Assembly: GCF_042653765.1 (NCBI RefSeq)
Contig: NZ_JBHSEZ010000006.1
Span: 176,203 to 240,202, forward strand
DNA from: Castellaniella denitrificans
GTDB lineage: Bacteria; Pseudomonadota; Gammaproteobacteria; Burkholderiales; Burkholderiaceae_B
Length of the DNA: 64,000 nt
Direction of reading: 5' to 3'
The first letter of the stretch is position 1. Every line of letters starts with the position of its first letter. The notes below the pieces were generated by a model. It saw only the letters and a list, made by a program, of their open reading frames with translations. It had not been told where the DNA came from and searched no databases. A program made the position numbers and the translations under genes. Positions 21,892 through 30,624 of the stretch are shown piece after piece.

Positions 21892-21964
21892 GGCGCGCCG
21901 CCGCCCCGTTCCCAGTGCCGCAGATCCACCGCAGATTCATAGACCGCCCCAGGACTCCCGCATC

Positions 21965-22609
21965 GTGACCCGCATCGCCATCGTCGACTACGGCATGGGC
22001 AACTTCCATTCCGTCGCCCGCGCCCTGCAAGCCGCCGCCCCCGACCACGACATCCGCATCGCCCGCCACGCCGACGAGATCCACGCCGCCGACCGCATCG
22101 TGTTCCCGGGCCAGGGCGCCATGCCCGACTGCATGCGCACGCTGGACACGTCCGGCCTGCGCGACGCGGTGCTGCGGGCCGCCCGCGAAAAACCGCTGCT
22201 GGGCGTGTGCGTGGGCGAGCAGATGCTGTTCGAGGCCAGCGACGAGGGCGACACCCCCGGCCTGGGCCTGTTCGCCGGCCGCGTGCGCCGCTTCCAGGGA
22301 CCGGCCTTCGACCATGCCGTCGACGGCGGCGCGCGGCTGAAGGTTCCCCACATGGGCTGGAACGCCGTCACCCAGACCCGCGCCCACCCGCTCTGGGACG
22401 GCATCGCCCAGGACACGCCGTTCTACTTCGTCCACAGCTACTACGCCGAGCCCGCCGACCCGCAGCTCACGGCCGGGATCAGCCACCACGGCCTGCCGTT
22501 CTGCTGCGCCATTGCGGACGGCAATATTTTTGCCGTACAGTTTCACCCAGAAAAGAGCGCAGCCCCAGGGCTGCGGATGTACCGCAACTTCACCCGCTGG
22601 CAGCCCTGA
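21965..22609 (+). CDS. hisH: Imidazole glycerol phosphate synthase, glutaminase subunit
   Basis: A 214-residue class I amidotransferase that supplies ammonia to HisF. The GTG at 21965 is chosen since the family N-terminus IAIVDYGMGN follows at once and AGGA lies upstream. The nucleophile cysteine is in LLGVCVGEQMLF, and the catalytic His-Glu pair is in VQFHPEKS near the end. The motif VPHMGWNAV is also conserved. It sits between hisB and hisA. The C-terminal region around 22520-22560 is slightly more AT-rich than its neighbours. Confidence 0.96.
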   Translation: MTRIAIVDYGMGNFHSVARALQAAAPDHDIRIARHADEIHAADRIVFPGQGAMPDCMRTLDTSGLRDAVLRAAREKPLLGVCVGEQMLFEASDEGDTPGLGLFAGRVRRFQGPAFDHAVDGGARLKVPHMGWNAVTQTRAHPLWDGIAQDTPFYFVHSYYAEPADPQLTAGISHHGLPFCCAIADGNIFAVQFHPEKSAAPGLRMYRNFTRWQP

Positions 22610-22658
22610 GCCGCCCGGCTCCCGGCACCGCTCCCTTTCCGCACCGACCACGACGACC

Positions 22659-23438
22659 ATGCTGCTCATCCCCGCCATCGACCTCAAAGACGGGCATTGC
22701 GTGCGCCTGCGCCAGGGCGACCTGGACAAGGCCACCGTGTTTTCCGAAGACCCCGCCGCCATGGCCGCCCAATGGGCCGCCCAGGGCGCACGCCGCCTGC
22801 ACCTGGTGGACCTGAACGGCGCCGTGGCCGGCAAGCCGCGCAACCGCGCCGCCATCCAGGCCATCGTGGACACCGTCGACGACGCCATCCCCGTGCAGAT
22901 CGGCGGCGGCATCCGCGACCTGGACACGGTCGAATACTACCTGGACAACGGCATCTCCTACGTCATCATCGGCACGGCGGCGGTCAAGGACCCCGGCTTC
23001 CTCAGCGACGCCTGCTCTGCCTTCCCCGGCCACATCATCGTCGGCCTGGACGCGCGCGACGGCAAGATCGCCACCGACGGCTGGTCGAAGCTGACCCGCC
23101 ACGACGTGCTGGACCTGGCCCGGAAATTCGAGGACTACGGCTGCGAGTCCATCATCTACACCGACATCGGCCGCGACGGCATGCTCTCGGGCGTCAACAT
23201 CGAAGCCACCGTGCGCCTGGCGCAGCACGTCCGCATCCCCGTCATCGCCTCGGGCGGCGTCGCCTCGCTGGACGACATCCGCGCCCTGTGCGACGTGGCT
23301 CACGAAGGCGTCGACGGCGCCATCCTGGGCCGCAGCCTGTACGAAGGCACCCTGGACTTCGCCGCCGCCCAGGCCCTCGCCGACGAGCTGGTCGGCCCTC
23401 CGGACGAAGCCCCGGGCGGCCAGGACGCCGACGCATGA
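22659..23438 (+). CDS. hisA: Phosphoribosylformimino-AICAR phosphate isomerase
   Basis: The 259-residue TIM-barrel isomerase converts ProFAR to PRFAR. The start at 22659 gives the canonical beginning MLLIPAIDLKDGHCVRLRQG. The catalytic aspartates lie in IPAIDLK and in YTDIGRDGMLSG, and the phosphate-binding motifs are QIGGGIR and VIASGGVAS. The two-fold half-barrel repeat with HisF is evident. Its stop overlaps the hisF start by 4 bases. The C-terminal dozen residues are Gly/Asp/Pro-rich and extend beyond the usual end. Confidence 0.97.
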   Translation: MLLIPAIDLKDGHCVRLRQGDLDKATVFSEDPAAMAAQWAAQGARRLHLVDLNGAVAGKPRNRAAIQAIVDTVDDAIPVQIGGGIRDLDTVEYYLDNGISYVIIGTAAVKDPGFLSDACSAFPGHIIVGLDARDGKIATDGWSKLTRHDVLDLARKFEDYGCESIIYTDIGRDGMLSGVNIEATVRLAQHVRIPVIASGGVASLDDIRALCDVAHEGVDGAILGRSLYEGTLDFAAAQALADELVGPPDEAPGGQDADA

Positions 23439-24268
23439 TCCGGTCCGACACGCCAGCCGGCGCGCCGGGCCTGTCCGGCCTGTGCCGCCGCATCATCCCC
23501 TGCCTGGACGTCAACGCCGGGCGGGTAGTCAAGGGCGTGAACTTCGTCAACCTGACCGACGCCGGCGACCCGGTGGAGATCGCCCGCCGCTACGACGAGC
23601 AGGGCGCCGACGAGATCACCTTCCTGGACATCACGGCCACGTCCGACGACCGCGACCTGATCCTGCCCATCATCGAAGCCGTGGCGCGCCAGGTCTTCAT
23701 CCCCCTGACGGTCGGCGGCGGCGTGCGCCAGGTGGCCGACGTGCAGCGCCTGCTGGACGCGGGTGCCGACAAGGTCTCGATCAACAGCGCGGCGGTCGCC
23801 CGCCCCGAACTCGTGGCCGAGGCCGCCCGCCACCACGGCTCGCAATGCATCGTCGTGGCGCTCGACGCCCGCCGCGTCTCCGGCGCGGACGAGGCGCCGC
23901 GCTGGGAAATCTTCACCCACGGCGGCCGCCGCGCCACCGGCCTGGACGCCGTGCAGTGGGCGTGCCGCATGGCCGACCTGGGCGCCGGCGAACTGCTGCT
24001 GACCAGCATGGACCGCGACGGCACCAAATCCGGCTTCGACCTGGAACTGACCCGGACGGTCTCGGACGCCGTGCCGGTGCCGGTGATCGCCTCGGGCGGC
24101 GTCGGCACCCTGCAGCACCTGGCCGACGGCGTCACCCTGGGCCACGCCAGCGCCGTGCTGGCCGCCAGCATCTTCCACTTCGGCCAGCACACCCTGGCCG
24201 AAGCCAAGGCCTACCTGGCCGCCCAGGGCATCCCGGTGCGGCCCGCTCCCGCGCGGGTGGCCGCATGA
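23435..24268 (+). CDS. hisF: Imidazole glycerol phosphate synthase, cyclase subunit
   Basis: This 277-residue TIM barrel uses HisH-derived ammonia to close the imidazole ring, also releasing AICAR for purine synthesis. It has RRIIPCLDVNAGRVVKGVNF (first catalytic Asp), TVGGGVR, DKVSINSAAV, LLTSMDRDGTKSGFD (second catalytic Asp) and VIASGGVG. The first 15 residues (from MIRSDTPAG) are a non-conserved extension compared with the 250-260 residue family, but no later start codon with a ribosome-binding site was seen. It overlaps hisA and hisI by ATGA junctions. Confidence 0.96.
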   Translation: MIRSDTPAGAPGLSGLCRRIIPCLDVNAGRVVKGVNFVNLTDAGDPVEIARRYDEQGADEITFLDITATSDDRDLILPIIEAVARQVFIPLTVGGGVRQVADVQRLLDAGADKVSINSAAVARPELVAEAARHHGSQCIVVALDARRVSGADEAPRWEIFTHGGRRATGLDAVQWACRMADLGAGELLLTSMDRDGTKSGFDLELTRTVSDAVPVPVIASGGVGTLQHLADGVTLGHASAVLAASIFHFGQHTLAEAKAYLAAQGIPVRPAPARVAA

Positions 24269-24708
24269 CGGCGCCCGCGCAACCCGCCCCCGGCGCGGCG
24301 GAGGACTGGCTGGACGCCCTGCGCTTCGACGACCAGGGCCTGATCCCCGCCATCGCCCAGGACGCGCAGACCGGCACCGTGCTGATGATGGCCTGGATGA
24401 ACGCCGAAGCCGTCCGCGAAACCGTGCGCACCGGGCGCGCCGTGTATTTCTCGCGCTCGCGCGCGCGCCTGTGGCGCAAGGGCGAGGAATCCGGCCACGT
24501 CCAGCAGGTCCACGACATCCGCCTGGACTGCGACGGCGACGTGCTGCTGCTCAAGATCACCCAGGTCGGCGGCATCGCCTGCCATACCGGGCGCGCGCGC
24601 TGCTTCTACCGCGGCCTGGACCTGGGCGGCGCCCGGCCGGCCTGGGTCGCCCAGGATCCGGTGCTGAAGGACCCCGAGTCCATCTACGGCCACCCGCACG
24701 GCCACTGA
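24265..24708 (+). CDS. hisI: Phosphoribosyl-AMP cyclohydrolase
   Basis: A 147-residue zinc enzyme that hydrolyses the adenine ring of PR-AMP. It has LMMAWMNAEAVRETVRTG, the YFSRSRARLWRKGEESGH signature, and the conserved metal-site segment DCDGDVLLLKITQVGGIACHTG with its cysteines. Unlike the E. coli HisIE fusion, it is separate from HisE, which is the next gene. It overlaps hisF by 4 bases. Confidence 0.96.
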   Translation: MTAPAQPAPGAAEDWLDALRFDDQGLIPAIAQDAQTGTVLMMAWMNAEAVRETVRTGRAVYFSRSRARLWRKGEESGHVQQVHDIRLDCDGDVLLLKITQVGGIACHTGRARCFYRGLDLGGARPAWVAQDPVLKDPESIYGHPHGH

Positions 24709-24770
24709 ACGCATGCGCTGCGGGCCGGCCGTGCCCGGCCCGGACTTCTTTCGATCACGGATCCCTCCTC

Positions 24771-25115
24771 ATGACGACTCCCTCCACCGCCGATACCCTG
24801 GCCCGGCTGGCCGACACCCTGGCGACGCGCCGGCCCGACCGCGGCGGCGATCCGCAAACGTCCTACACCGCCAAGCTGCTGTCGCGCGGTCCGGACGCCT
24901 TCCTGAAGAAGATCGGCGAGGAAGCCACCGAACTGGTCATGGCCGCCAAGGACGGCGTCCGCGAGCGCATCGTCGCCGAGACCGCCGACCTGTGGTTCCA
25001 CTGCCTGGTCGCCCTGACGCACTTCGACCTGCGCCCCGAGGACGTGCTGGCCGAGCTGGCCCGCCGCGAGGGCCTGTCGGGGCTGGAGGAAAAGGCGTCC
25101 CGCCCGAAGGACTAG
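24771..25115 (+). CDS. hisE: Phosphoribosyl-ATP pyrophosphatase
   Basis: The 114-residue MazG-like all-alpha hydrolase releases pyrophosphate from PR-ATP, the second step of the pathway. Signatures are SYTAKLLSRGPDAFLKKIGEEATELVMAAKDG (with the EExxE metal-binding helix) and ETADLWFHCLVALTHF. The ATG at 24771 follows a CTCCTC-containing leader, 62 bases after hisI. It is the last his gene in the operon. Confidence 0.96.
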   Translation: MTTPSTADTLARLADTLATRRPDRGGDPQTSYTAKLLSRGPDAFLKKIGEEATELVMAAKDGVRERIVAETADLWFHCLVALTHFDLRPEDVLAELARREGLSGLEEKASRPKD

Positions 25116-25254
25116 GGCCTTGTGTGGCTCATTCAACCGCGCCAGGACCGTTTCATGCCCGATCTCATCCCTCCCGGTCAAACCGGCTCCCACGAAAATG
25201 TGGCAACATACGGGATTGATCGGGTCGATATCCGACCCCGCCTCGTAGATCCTC

Positions 25255-25623
25255 ATGAGCCACGATTGCCTGTTCTGTAAAATCGCCCGGCACGAGATCC
25301 CTGCCCGCATTGTCCACGAAGACGACGAATTCCTCGCATTCCACGACATCAACCCGGCGGCTCCCGTGCATCTGCTGCTGATCCCGAAGCACCACGTGGC
25401 CTCGCTGGCCGACATCGGCGCCGACGACGACGGCTGGCTGGCCCGCATGCTGCGCCTGGCGCCCAAGATCGCCTTCGCCAACGGCTGCAATCCCATGCCC
25501 GCCGGAGGCTTCCGCCTGGTGTCCAACACCGGCACCGAAGGCGGCCAGGAAATCGATCACCTGCATTTCCACATCCTGGGGGGCGAACGCCCCTGGTCAA
25601 ACCGCGCGGCCCCCGCCGCCTAA
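25255..25623 (+). CDS. HIT-family (HINT-like) nucleotide hydrolase
   Basis: A 122-residue histidine-triad protein with CLFCKIARHEIPARIVHEDDEFLAFHDINP at the N-terminus and the triad HLHFHILGG near residue 105. HINT proteins hydrolyse adenosine phosphoramidates and related AMP conjugates; the two N-terminal cysteines (CLFC) and a later His suggest the zinc-binding subgroup. Its place between hisE and tatA is common in betaproteobacteria. The 139-base spacer before it includes a small dyad (GGGTCG/CGACCC, 25222-25238) that may mark its promoter region. Confidence 0.93.
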   Translation: MSHDCLFCKIARHEIPARIVHEDDEFLAFHDINPAAPVHLLLIPKHHVASLADIGADDDGWLARMLRLAPKIAFANGCNPMPAGGFRLVSNTGTEGGQEIDHLHFHILGGERPWSNRAAPAA

Positions 25624-25632
25624 GGAGTTCTC

Positions 25633-25863
25633 ATGGGTAGCTTCAGCATCTGGCACTGGCTGATCGTTCTGGTCATCGTCGCCCTGATCTTCGGCACGAA
25701 GAAACTGCGCAACATCGGCGAAGACCTCGGCGGCGCCGTCAAGGGCTTCAAGAAGGGCATGAAGGATGCCCAGGACGAATCCGCCGCCACGCCGGCCGTC
25801 ACCCAGCAGACCCGCGACGCCGACACGGTGGACGTCCAGGCCCGCGAAAAGACCGACGCCTGA
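25633..25863 (+). CDS. tatA: Twin-arginine translocase subunit TatA
   Basis: The 76-residue pore-forming subunit has the short N-terminal membrane helix (SIWHWLIVLVIVALIFG), the FGTKKL hinge and the amphipathic helix RNIGEDLGGAVKGFKKGM, then an acidic polar tail. It starts 9 bases after the HIT gene with AAGGAG upstream. TatA oligomers form the passage for folded proteins across the inner membrane. Confidence 0.97.
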   Translation: MGSFSIWHWLIVLVIVALIFGTKKLRNIGEDLGGAVKGFKKGMKDAQDESAATPAVTQQTRDADTVDVQAREKTDA

Positions 25864-25890
25864 TCCCGACCGCCGCGCCCCGGACCCGCC

Positions 25891-26367
25891 ATGTTTGATG
25901 TCAGCTTCAGCGAACTGATGCTGATCGGCGTGATCGCGCTGATCGTCATCGGCCCCGAACGCCTGCCCAAGGTCGCCCGCACGGTCGGGCATTTGCTCGG
26001 CCGCGCCCAGCGCTACGTCAACGAGGTCAAGTCCGACATCCAGAAGGAAATGGACCTGAAGGAAATCGGCGACATCAAACACCAGATGGAAGACGCCGCC
26101 CGTTCCGTGCAGTCTTCCATGACCTCCTCGGTGGACGACCTGAAGGCCGCCGTCACCCAGCCCTCGCAGGCCATCAAGGACACCCTGGACCAGGCCCGCC
26201 AGGCGCTCGATCCGCTGCCGCCGGCCGCGACACCCGACGCCGCCCCGGCCGGCCGCGACGCCGGCGCGCCGCCCGCGATCACGGCGCCGGAACCGGCCGG
26301 ACAGCCCGCCCCCGAACCCGCGCCCGTTCGCCAGACCGCGCCGGCCCCCACCGATACCAGCCACTGA
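25891..26367 (+). CDS. tatB: Twin-arginine translocase subunit TatB
   Basis: A 158-residue TatB with MFDVSFSELMLIGVIALIVIGPERLPKVAR at the N-terminus: the membrane helix, the conserved Glu within it, and the GPERLP hinge that separates TatB from TatA. A long amphipathic/coiled region follows and the last 60 residues are Pro/Ala-rich and probably disordered. With TatC it forms the receptor for twin-arginine signal peptides. Confidence 0.97.
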   Translation: MFDVSFSELMLIGVIALIVIGPERLPKVARTVGHLLGRAQRYVNEVKSDIQKEMDLKEIGDIKHQMEDAARSVQSSMTSSVDDLKAAVTQPSQAIKDTLDQARQALDPLPPAATPDAAPAGRDAGAPPAITAPEPAGQPAPEPAPVRQTAPAPTDTSH

Positions 26368-26375
26368 AGCACGGC

Positions 26376-27197
26376 ATGACAGACGCTTCCGACGCCTCGT
26401 CCCAGGACACGTTCATCTCCCACCTGATCGAACTGCGCACGCGCCTGCTGCGGGCCGTGATGGCCGTGCTGGGCATCTTCATCGTGCTGTTCATCTATCC
26501 GGGACCGTCGATGATCTACGACATCCTGGCCCAGCCCATGCTGGCTTCGCTGCCCCAGGGCACGCGCATGATCGCCACCGGCGTCATCACACCCTTCATG
26601 GTGCCGATCAAGGTCACCCTGCTGGCGTCCTTCGTGCTGGCCCTGCCGGTGGTCCTGTACCAGGCCTGGGCCTTCGTCGCCCCGGGCCTGTACCGCCACG
26701 AACAGCGCCTGGCGCTGCCCCTGATCATCTCCAGCACCCTGCTGTTCCTGCTGGGCATGGCGTTCTGCTATTTCGTGGTCTTCCACACGGTCTTCAACTT
26801 CATCGCCCACTTCGCGCCGCAATCCATCACCCCGGCGCCGGACATCGAGGCCTACGTCAATTTCGTGCTCACCATGTTCATCGCCTTCGGCGTGACCTTC
26901 GAGGTCCCGATCGCGGTCATCCTGCTGGTCAAGACCGGCATGGTCACGGTGAAGAAACTGCGCGAAGTGCGCGGCTACGTGGTCGTCGGCGCCTTCGTGC
27001 TGGCCGCCGTGGTGACGCCGCCCGACGTGCTCAGCCAGATCCTGCTGGCCGCGCCGCTGTGCCTGCTGTACGAAATCGGCATCCTGGCCGCCGCCGCCAT
27101 CGAAAAGCGCAAGCCGGCGCCCGAGGACGAGGCCGACGCCGCGGAAACGGCGGTCCAGGCGAGCGATGACCGCACGCAGGACGGCACCGGCGCGTAG
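26376..27197 (+). CDS. tatC: Twin-arginine translocase subunit TatC
   Basis: The 273-residue, six-helix protein recognises twin-arginine signals. It has FISHLIELRTRLLRAV at the N-terminus, the periplasmic loop ending in FVAPGLYRHEQR, FAPQSITPAPDIEAYVNF, and the late FVLAAVVTPPDVLSQILLA motif. It lies 8 bases after tatB. The C-terminal tail is acidic (EDEADAAET). It ends 37 bases before a convergent gene. Confidence 0.97.
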   Translation: MTDASDASSQDTFISHLIELRTRLLRAVMAVLGIFIVLFIYPGPSMIYDILAQPMLASLPQGTRMIATGVITPFMVPIKVTLLASFVLALPVVLYQAWAFVAPGLYRHEQRLALPLIISSTLLFLLGMAFCYFVVFHTVFNFIAHFAPQSITPAPDIEAYVNFVLTMFIAFGVTFEVPIAVILLVKTGMVTVKKLREVRGYVVVGAFVLAAVVTPPDVLSQILLAAPLCLLYEIGILAAAAIEKRKPAPEDEADAAETAVQASDDRTQDGTGA

Positions 27198-27234
27198 GCG
27201 CCCATCTCCCCCGCCCTCCTTCGAAGGAACCGGC

Positions 27235-27813
27235 TCAAAGACCCAGTCCGGCGCCCGCGCCCAGCAAGGTGGCCACGCCCAGCACGGCGAAAACGCCCGC
27301 CGCGATCGAGTGCACCAGTTTCATCGGAATCCTGCTGGCCAGCTTGTCACCGACGAACACCGCGGGCACGTCGGCGATGAGCATGCCGAGGGTCGTGCCG
27401 ATCACCACCAGCAGGGGCGATGCGTAGTGGGCGGCCATCGCAACGGTCGCGACCTGCGTCTTGTCGCCCATCTCGGCCAGGAAGAAGGTGATCAGCGTGG
27501 CGCCAAAGACGCCGAAACGCCTGGCCACCTGGGTTTCCTCCTCTTCGATCTTGTCCGGGATCATGGTCCAGACCGCCATGCCGATGAATGACGCGCCAAG
27601 CACCCAGCGCAGAATCCCGGGGCTCACGGCGCCGGTGATCCAGGCGCCCAGGGCGCCCGCCAGTCCGTGGTTCACGATCGTCGCGGCGAAGATGCCGAGG
27701 ATGATCGGCACGGGCTTCTTGAAGCGGGCCGCGAGGATGAAGGCCAGAAGCTGGGTCTTGTCACCGATTTCAGCGAGCGCGACGACCCCGGTCGAGACGA
27801 GGAGAGATTCCAT
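27235..27813 (-). CDS. GDT1/TMEM165-family (UPF0016) manganese exporter
   Basis: A 192-residue integral membrane protein with two repeats, each carrying the family motif: AEIGDKTQLL near residue 14 and AEMGDKTQVA near residue 115. Six to seven hydrophobic helices surround them. Family members in bacteria (for example MneA of Vibrio) export Mn2+, and eukaryotic ones move Mn2+/Ca2+ in the Golgi. The ATG at 27813 is chosen because the motif-bearing helix starts there and a manganese riboswitch lies directly upstream; the frame remains open further up only through the riboswitch. It is a single-gene unit convergent with tatC. Confidence 0.92.
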   Translation of the reverse strand: MESLLVSTGVVALAEIGDKTQLLAFILAARFKKPVPIILGIFAATIVNHGLAGALGAWITGAVSPGILRWVLGASFIGMAVWTMIPDKIEEEETQVARRFGVFGATLITFFLAEMGDKTQVATVAMAAHYASPLLVVIGTTLGMLIADVPAVFVGDKLASRIPMKLVHSIAAGVFAVLGVATLLGAGAGLGL

Positions 27814-27842
27814 GAAAGTTCCCTGGCCGGATGCGGACGATC

Positions 27843-27995
27843 GACCACGACGCGCCCCCGGCCAAGTCGGAAGCGTCGTGGTCAAAGGTCTTGCCAGGTT
27901 CGAGAACTGCCGGCGCCATGACCCGTGGGTCAAGCATGTTGACGTCGGCCTCTTCGGGAGAAGAGCGGCTACTCCCCGATGACGCCGGGAGTGTA
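27843..27995 (-). promoter_or_regulatory. yybP-ykoY manganese riboswitch with a competing hairpin
   Basis: Reading the minus strand, the three conserved blocks of the yybP-ykoY class occur in order: GGGGAGTAGC (27968-27977), GTCAACATG (27935-27943) and GGCAAGACCTTTG (27883-27895). A TACACT (27990-27995) just upstream could be the -10 element. A short P1 can form between GCGTC (27981-27985) and GACGC (27873-27877). The same GACGC is part of an 11-base perfect stem (GACCACGACGC with GCGTCGTGGTC, 27843-27883), so P1 and this stem exclude each other. No T-run follows the stem. Binding of Mn2+ is expected to turn on the exporter gene. Confidence 0.92.
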
Positions 27996-28056
27996 GCACG
28001 CGGGGCCCGCCGGCCACCATCGCGGGCCGGCTGCGCCGGGCGGGCTTTTCAACCCC

Positions 28057-30180
28057 TCACGCCCCTTCCTGGCCCAGCACCCGGTCCTGCACCTTGCGGA
28101 AGGCATCCGCCTTCCGGAACCCCACCACCCGGGCCTCGGGAATGATCCGTCCGCGGGCGTCGAAGAACAGGATGCCCGGCGGGCCGAACAGGTCGAAGCG
28201 CGCCAGCAGGGCGCGGTCCTCGTCCGTCATGCGGGTCACGTCCGCCTGCAGCAGCAGCATGCGGCCCATGCGCTCGGCCACGGCCGGATCGCTGAAGGTG
28301 AATTTCTCCATCTCCAGGCAGGACACGCACCAGTCGGCGTAGAAATCCAGCATCACGGGCCGGTCGGCGGCCGCCAGCCGCGCATCCAGGTCCGCCAGGG
28401 ACGACACGCGCGTGAAACGGGCGCGGATGGCGGCGGGATCGGCGGCGGCCACGGCCGCGCCGCCCGTACCGGCCATGCCGGCGCTGAACGGCGCCAGGGG
28501 ACGCAGCATGTCGCGCCCGCCCGCCAGCAGCCCGGCGCCCTGCGCCAGCCCCCACAAGGCCAGCATCAGGGCCAGGGCGCGCGTCAGCAGCCGCAGCGGC
28601 CCGGCCTCGCCCTTGCCCGGCGCGGCGGCCGACCAGGCCAGCAGGGCGGCCCACAGCGCCAGCAGCACCCAGCCGCCGACGTACAGCCCGTCGGCCAGCA
28701 GCGGCCGCGCCATCCACCAGGCGGTGGCCAGCAGCAGCAGGCCGAAGCCCGCCTTCAGCGGCGTCATCCAGGCCCCGGCGCGCGGCATCAGGGCGCCGGC
28801 GCCCGCGCCCACGGCCAGCAGCAGCAGGCCTTCGCCCCAGGCCAGGGCGAACAGCGCGGCGCCGCCCACCACCACGTCGCCGGTCTGCGAGATGAACAGC
28901 AGGACGCCGGCCAGCGGCGCGGCCACGCACGGCCCGACGATCAGGGCCGACAGCAGGCCCATCACGAACACACCGCCCGCATGGCCGCCCGGCAGGCGCC
29001 GCAGGCGTTCCTGCATGGCCGACTGCAGGCCCACCGGGGCCTGCAGAGTGAAGACGTCCAGCATCGCCAGGGCGAACAGCGCCAGCAGCACGGCGAAGGT
29101 GCCCAGCACCCAGGGCGATTGCAGCCAGGCCGCCAGGCCGGCGCCCAGCAGGCCGGCCGCCACGCCCAGCGCGGTGTAGACCAGGGACATGCCCAGCACG
29201 TAGATCGCCGCCAGCCCCAGGCCGCGCGCCCGGCCGACCGCGGCGCCACCGCCCGAAATCACGGCCAGCAGGATGGGCACCATGGGCAGCACGCAAGGCG
29301 TCAGGGACAGCAGGGCGCCCAGCGCCAGGCTCAGCGCCAGGATCTGCCACAACGGCGCCTGGTGCAGCCAGGCCGCCATGCCTACGTCGCCCAGGTCCAG
29401 CCAGGATTCTCCGTCCGGCCCGCCGGCCGCGGGCGAGGAAACGGACGCGGCCGAAGCCGGGGCCGAACCCGACGCAACCGGCCCGGCCCCGTCGCCGCCG
29501 CGCAGGGCCGCCGACAGGCCGGTGGCCCCGCCGGGTGTCCGGCCCGGGGCGGCGGAGGCGGGCGTCTCGTCGCGCGGCGGCGGCACCCGGTCGCGGACCT
29601 GCTCGCCGACCGCGCGGTAGCCGCCGCCGTCGGCCTGCAGGACGAAGGTCTTCGTCATGGGCGGGTAGCACAGGCCCTCGTCGGCGCAGCCCTGGCCGGT
29701 GACGGCGACCTGCAAGGGTCCCTCGGCGCCGGGCCGCAGGGCCGCCCGCAGCGTCACGCCCCCGTGGAAGACCTCCATGTCCTTCTCGAACGTGGGGTCG
29801 TACTTGACCTGCCCGTGCGGCAAGCGCAGGGCATCGCCCCAGGCCGGCGCGCGCGTCTCGGCGTCCTCCGGGGTCAGGTCGGAGCGTCGGAACACCAGCA
29901 GCCGCCCCTGGGCGTCCTCGATGCGCACCTCGAAGCGGTCCTGGTACATGTAATAGCCCGGCGCGATCTCCCAGTGGATGTCCAGGGTCAGGGGATCGGC
30001 CATGGCCGCCGTGTCGGCGAAGGCCCGCTCGGGTTCCAGGAAGTCGTCGGCCGCCCGGGCCGAACCCAGCAGCCCGCACAGCGCCAGCAGCAGAATGCCC
30101 AGCAGGGCCGCGGCCCGGCGCGGCAGGCCGCGCGCGCGCGCGAGCAGGCATGGGTTAAGGACCGACGGATGCGGCATCAA
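28057..30180 (-). CDS. dsbD: Thiol:disulfide interchange protein DsbD
   Basis: A 707-residue three-domain protein that carries electrons from cytoplasmic thioredoxin across the inner membrane to periplasmic DsbC/CcmG-type partners. A signal peptide (LLGILLLALCGLLGSARA) precedes the N-terminal domain with the redox pair in QGCADEGLCYPPM. The central eight-helix domain has its cysteines in SLTPCVLPMVPI and VGPCVAAPL. The C-terminal thioredoxin domain has DFYADWCVSCLEMEKF. A disordered Ala/Pro/Gly-rich linker joins domains one and two. It lies just downstream of cutA, a common pairing. Confidence 0.96.
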   Translation of the reverse strand: MMPHPSVLNPCLLARARGLPRRAAALLGILLLALCGLLGSARAADDFLEPERAFADTAAMADPLTLDIHWEIAPGYYMYQDRFEVRIEDAQGRLLVFRRSDLTPEDAETRAPAWGDALRLPHGQVKYDPTFEKDMEVFHGGVTLRAALRPGAEGPLQVAVTGQGCADEGLCYPPMTKTFVLQADGGGYRAVGEQVRDRVPPPRDETPASAAPGRTPGGATGLSAALRGGDGAGPVASGSAPASAASVSSPAAGGPDGESWLDLGDVGMAAWLHQAPLWQILALSLALGALLSLTPCVLPMVPILLAVISGGGAAVGRARGLGLAAIYVLGMSLVYTALGVAAGLLGAGLAAWLQSPWVLGTFAVLLALFALAMLDVFTLQAPVGLQSAMQERLRRLPGGHAGGVFVMGLLSALIVGPCVAAPLAGVLLFISQTGDVVVGGAALFALAWGEGLLLLAVGAGAGALMPRAGAWMTPLKAGFGLLLLATAWWMARPLLADGLYVGGWVLLALWAALLAWSAAAPGKGEAGPLRLLTRALALMLALWGLAQGAGLLAGGRDMLRPLAPFSAGMAGTGGAAVAAADPAAIRARFTRVSSLADLDARLAAADRPVMLDFYADWCVSCLEMEKFTFSDPAVAERMGRMLLLQADVTRMTDEDRALLARFDLFGPPGILFFDARGRIIPEARVVGFRKADAFRKVQDRVLGQEGA

Positions 30181-30219
30181 CGGCTTCCTCGAACTTGAAT
30201 GCGGAGACGGCGGCGCGCG

Positions 30220-30624
30220 TCAGGCGTCCCGGGTGGCGGCCTGGATGGCGGCCCGGGTGGACTGGGCGACCCAATCCAGGTAGGCGCGGCTGCCCGCCGG
30301 CACGCCCAGCACCATGAACTCGGGGATCTCGTAGGGGTGCAGCACGCACAGCCGCTCGTACAGCGCGGGCAGCGTGTCCGCCGTGGTCTTGAACAGGAGC
30401 TGGACCTCGTCCGTGCCTTCGAGCTCCCCCTGCCACAGGTACATGGAGACGATGGCCGGCCCCACCTGGGCACAGGCCACCAGCGACTCCTCGACCAGCA
30501 CGTGCGCGATGCGCTTGGCCAGCAGTTCGTCGGGCGCCGTGCTGAGCACCACCACGGTGTCGGTCGGTGCGCCGGCCTGGCGCACGACCAGGGCGGGATC
30601 GCCGCCAGGTGTCTGATCTTTCAT
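30220..30624 (-). CDS. cutA: Divalent cation tolerance protein CutA
   Basis: The 134-residue trimeric PII-like-fold protein has VVVLSTAPDELLAKRIAHVLVEESLVACAQV, the YLWQGELEGTDEVQLLFKTT segment and the signature LHPYEIPEFMVL. It has about 20 extra N-terminal residues. CutA is linked to copper and other divalent-metal tolerance in E. coli, where it also neighbours dsbD. A TACAAT on the minus strand (30654-30659) about 30 bases upstream may be its -10 element. Confidence 0.94.
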   Translation of the reverse strand: MKDQTPGGDPALVVRQAGAPTDTVVVLSTAPDELLAKRIAHVLVEESLVACAQVGPAIVSMYLWQGELEGTDEVQLLFKTTADTLPALYERLCVLHPYEIPEFMVLGVPAGSRAYLDWVAQSTRAAIQAATRDA

